DNA of 64,000 bases from Devosia ginsengisoli (GTDB lineage: Bacteria > Pseudomonadota > Alphaproteobacteria > Rhizobiales > Devosiaceae): the NCBI RefSeq assembly GCF_007859655.1, contig NZ_CP042304.1, forward strand, positions 3,970,501 to 4,034,500. Reading direction: 5' to 3'. Below are positions 62,450 through 64,000 of this stretch, piece by piece. How positions within the stretch are numbered: position 1 is the first letter of the stretch; each line of letters opens with the position of its first letter. A program made the translations under genes and the position numbers. The notes beneath the pieces are model-generated. The model saw only the letters and a list, made by a program, of their open reading frames with translations. It made no database searches and had not been told where the DNA came from.

Positions 62450-63622
62450 ATGAATGCTAGCGCAATTCAGACGGCCGACATGCGAAATGCCGCTTCCGGC
62501 ACGCGGTCGGTCTCGCGGGAAACAAGCCATAGTGTATCCGCCGAATTCGCCGGTGTGACCAAGTCGTTCGGGTCGGTCAAGGCGCTGGACAATATCGATC
62601 TGGCAATCGAGCCCGGGGAGTTTTTGACGCTTCTGGGGCCGAGCGGGTCGGGAAAGTCGACGCTGCTGACGTTGCTGGCAGGCTTTGATCAGCCGACGTC
62701 CGGCGCAATCAAGATCGGCGGGAAGGTGCAGACCCACGTGCCGCCGAACCGACGCAATCAGGGCATCGTGTTTCAAAGCTACGCCCTGTTCCCCCATATG
62801 AATGTGCATGACAATCTGGCCTATCCGCTCGCGGCGAGGGGCATTCGCGGAGCCGAGCGGGAGCAGCTGATTGTGCGGGCGCTCGAGCGCGTGCGGATGG
62901 AGGCATATGCCGAGCGTTATCCGAGCCAGTTGAGCGGTGGGCAACAACAGCGCGTTGCGCTGGCCCGCGCCATTGTCTTCAATCCGCCCCTGCTCCTGAT
63001 GGACGAGTCCCTGAGCGCTCTCGATCGCAATCTGCGCGAAGAGATGCAGTTTGAACTGAAAGAGCTGCACGAGCGCCTGAGCGCGACCATCGTCTTTGTG
63101 ACGCATGATCAGGCCGAGGCCGTTACGATGTCCGATCGTATCGCGGTGCTGAACAAGGGGCAACTGGTCCAGCTCGGTTCGCCGTCGGCCCTGTACAAGG
63201 AGCCGGCCAACAAATTTGTCGCCGGCTTTCTTGGCGAAGCAAATTTCATCGAGGGCGTCGTGGACAGCCATGATGGGGATTTTGTTCGGTTCACCACGAC
63301 CGCCGGGCACAGCCTTCTGGCCTCGAGCAGAAAGAAGCATGCCAAGGGAGAGCAAGTGGTCGCCATGGTGCGGCCCGAGGGCATCGAATGCGCCCTGACG
63401 CGTCCGGATGGCGGCGTGGCGGCAGGAGACTCCGTGAAGTCGATGCCGGCAGTGGTGGAGCGAGTCGTTTTCCTGGGAAATGCGCACCGCTACTGGCTGC
63501 GCGCAGGGGATCTGCAACTCATCATGACGGCCCCGTGCTCGGCCAGGACGCAAACACTGGCGTCTGGCGATCAGGTGGCCCTCTCCATTCACGCGCATGA
63601 TCTGAGGATCATTGAGGCCTGA
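62450..63622 (+). CDS. ABC transporter ATP-binding protein, spermidine/putrescine or iron(III) type
   Basis: ATPase of 390 aa in the PotA/FbpC class. About 30 extra residues precede the domain, which starts VTKSFGSVKALDNIDLAIEP. Walker A is LGPSGSGKSTLLTLLAG, Q-loop QGIVFQSYALFPHMNVHDNL, signature LSGGQQQRVALARAIV, Walker B LLLMDESLSALDRNLREEM (serine for the usual proline). The switch is FVTHDQAEAVTMSDR. A C-terminal TOBE-like domain contains AMVRPEGIECALTRPDGG. It is the first gene of an importer whose binding protein starts at 63710. Confidence 0.92.
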   Translation: MNASAIQTADMRNAASGTRSVSRETSHSVSAEFAGVTKSFGSVKALDNIDLAIEPGEFLTLLGPSGSGKSTLLTLLAGFDQPTSGAIKIGGKVQTHVPPNRRNQGIVFQSYALFPHMNVHDNLAYPLAARGIRGAEREQLIVRALERVRMEAYAERYPSQLSGGQQQRVALARAIVFNPPLLLMDESLSALDRNLREEMQFELKELHERLSATIVFVTHDQAEAVTMSDRIAVLNKGQLVQLGSPSALYKEPANKFVAGFLGEANFIEGVVDSHDGDFVRFTTTAGHSLLASSRKKHAKGEQVVAMVRPEGIECALTRPDGGVAAGDSVKSMPAVVERVVFLGNAHRYWLRAGDLQLIMTAPCSARTQTLASGDQVALSIHAHDLRIIEA

Positions 63623-63709
63623 TATCGCCATTGCCTGCATAAGGCGGGATCGGTTCGAAGAAACCGGCGCGCAACGGCAGTCACCATTTTAACTAGGAGG
63701 AGAACGAGA

Positions 63710-64000
63710 ATGACATTTCATTTGGGTAAGGCTGCGCTGGCCATATCACTGGTCAGCCTGACCATCGCCTCGGTGCAGGCGCAGGAATTGACCGTAACGG
63801 TCAGCGGCGGGGCATTTGCCGATGCGCTGATCGAGGCCTTCGTCAAGCCTTTCGAGGAAGAGACGGGCATCAAGGTCAATGCTGTGAAAGCCGAGATCGG
63901 ATCGCAGCGCTGGGGCCTGGCCGTCGAAACCAATACCGTCGACTGGGATGTCGGCCTCACCAATACCCTAACCGGTCCGCAACTGGCCGCCGCGGGCACG
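63710..64000 (+). CDS. ABC transporter solute-binding protein, family 1 / polyamine-like (cut by window edge)
   Basis: N-terminal 97 residues of a periplasmic binding protein. The signal peptide is HLGKAALAISLVSLTIASVQ with cleavage after AQA. The mature start ELTVTVSGGAFADALIEAFV followed by KPFEEETGIKVNAVKAEIGS is typical of the extracellular solute-binding class used with PotA-type ATPases. ATG 63710 has AGGAGG nine bases upstream. The rest, including the ligand site and any permeases, lies beyond the right edge. Confidence 0.88.
   Translation, partial: MTFHLGKAALAISLVSLTIASVQAQELTVTVSGGAFADALIEAFVKPFEEETGIKVNAVKAEIGSQRWGLAVETNTVDWDVGLTNTLTGPQLAAAGT

Overview
The window is a gene-dense, GC-rich piece of bacterial chromosome. 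Most genes are transporters and catabolic enzymes, grouped into operons that each sit beside their own LysR, IclR or GntR regulator. Four ABC systems with a solute-binding protein, a fifth one cut by the right edge, a heterotetrameric sarcosine oxidase operon and enolase-superfamily enzymes point to an alphaproteobacterium, probably Hyphomicrobiales and perhaps Devosia-like. That placement is inferred from gene content, not from a marker gene. I saw no rRNA, tRNA, CRISPR, phage or insertion-sequence genes.

Left part (1-19430). A cut-off LysR gene diverges from a (+) operon holding an MmgE/PrpD protein, a complete Dpp/Opp-type importer, an S41-like protease and a class V aminotransferase. A convergent (-) operon, read from about 18570 down to 10633, encodes a second Dpp/Opp importer with an enolase-superfamily enzyme, a creatininase-family amidohydrolase and a RidA-like deaminase. 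A divergent IclR regulator sits at its head.

Sulfur region (19580-26004). This holds a YeeE/YedE (thiosulfate-type) transporter, two periplasmic rhodanese proteins (one with three domains and a single active cysteine), a secreted thioredoxin, a CcdA-like electron conduit, and a small exported protein built of NPCAA cysteine repeats. The repeat gene overlaps the transporter gene. The set looks like uptake and periplasmic handling of sulfane sulfur.

Middle (26234-48549). A ten-gene (-) operon combines a NitT/TauT-type importer with a CoA-transferase, a crotonase, DapA-like, epimerase-like and dehydrogenase enzymes, and an FAD oxidoreductase. It lies beside a divergent GntR regulator. A second FAD oxidoreductase follows with its own GntR gene and an HTH-citrate synthase-like protein missing two catalytic residues. 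A third Dpp/Opp importer (+) follows with an enolase-family enzyme and an RraA-like aldolase.

Right part (48550-64000). A frameshifted FAD monooxygenase and an amine-oxidase-like flavoprotein precede a (-) operon soxB-soxD-soxA-soxG-folD-purU. This operon demethylates an N-methyl amine and passes the one-carbon unit through folate. Next come LysR and GntR regulators, an SDR, an MFS carrier and the start of a polyamine/iron-type ABC importer. Three related 17-bp palindromes suggest that one GntR protein controls the monooxygenase, SDR/MFS and last ABC units.

Two genes have frame breaks at homopolymers (G5 near 45691, C6 near 49636). All four complete solute-binding protein genes are followed by a GC-rich hairpin.
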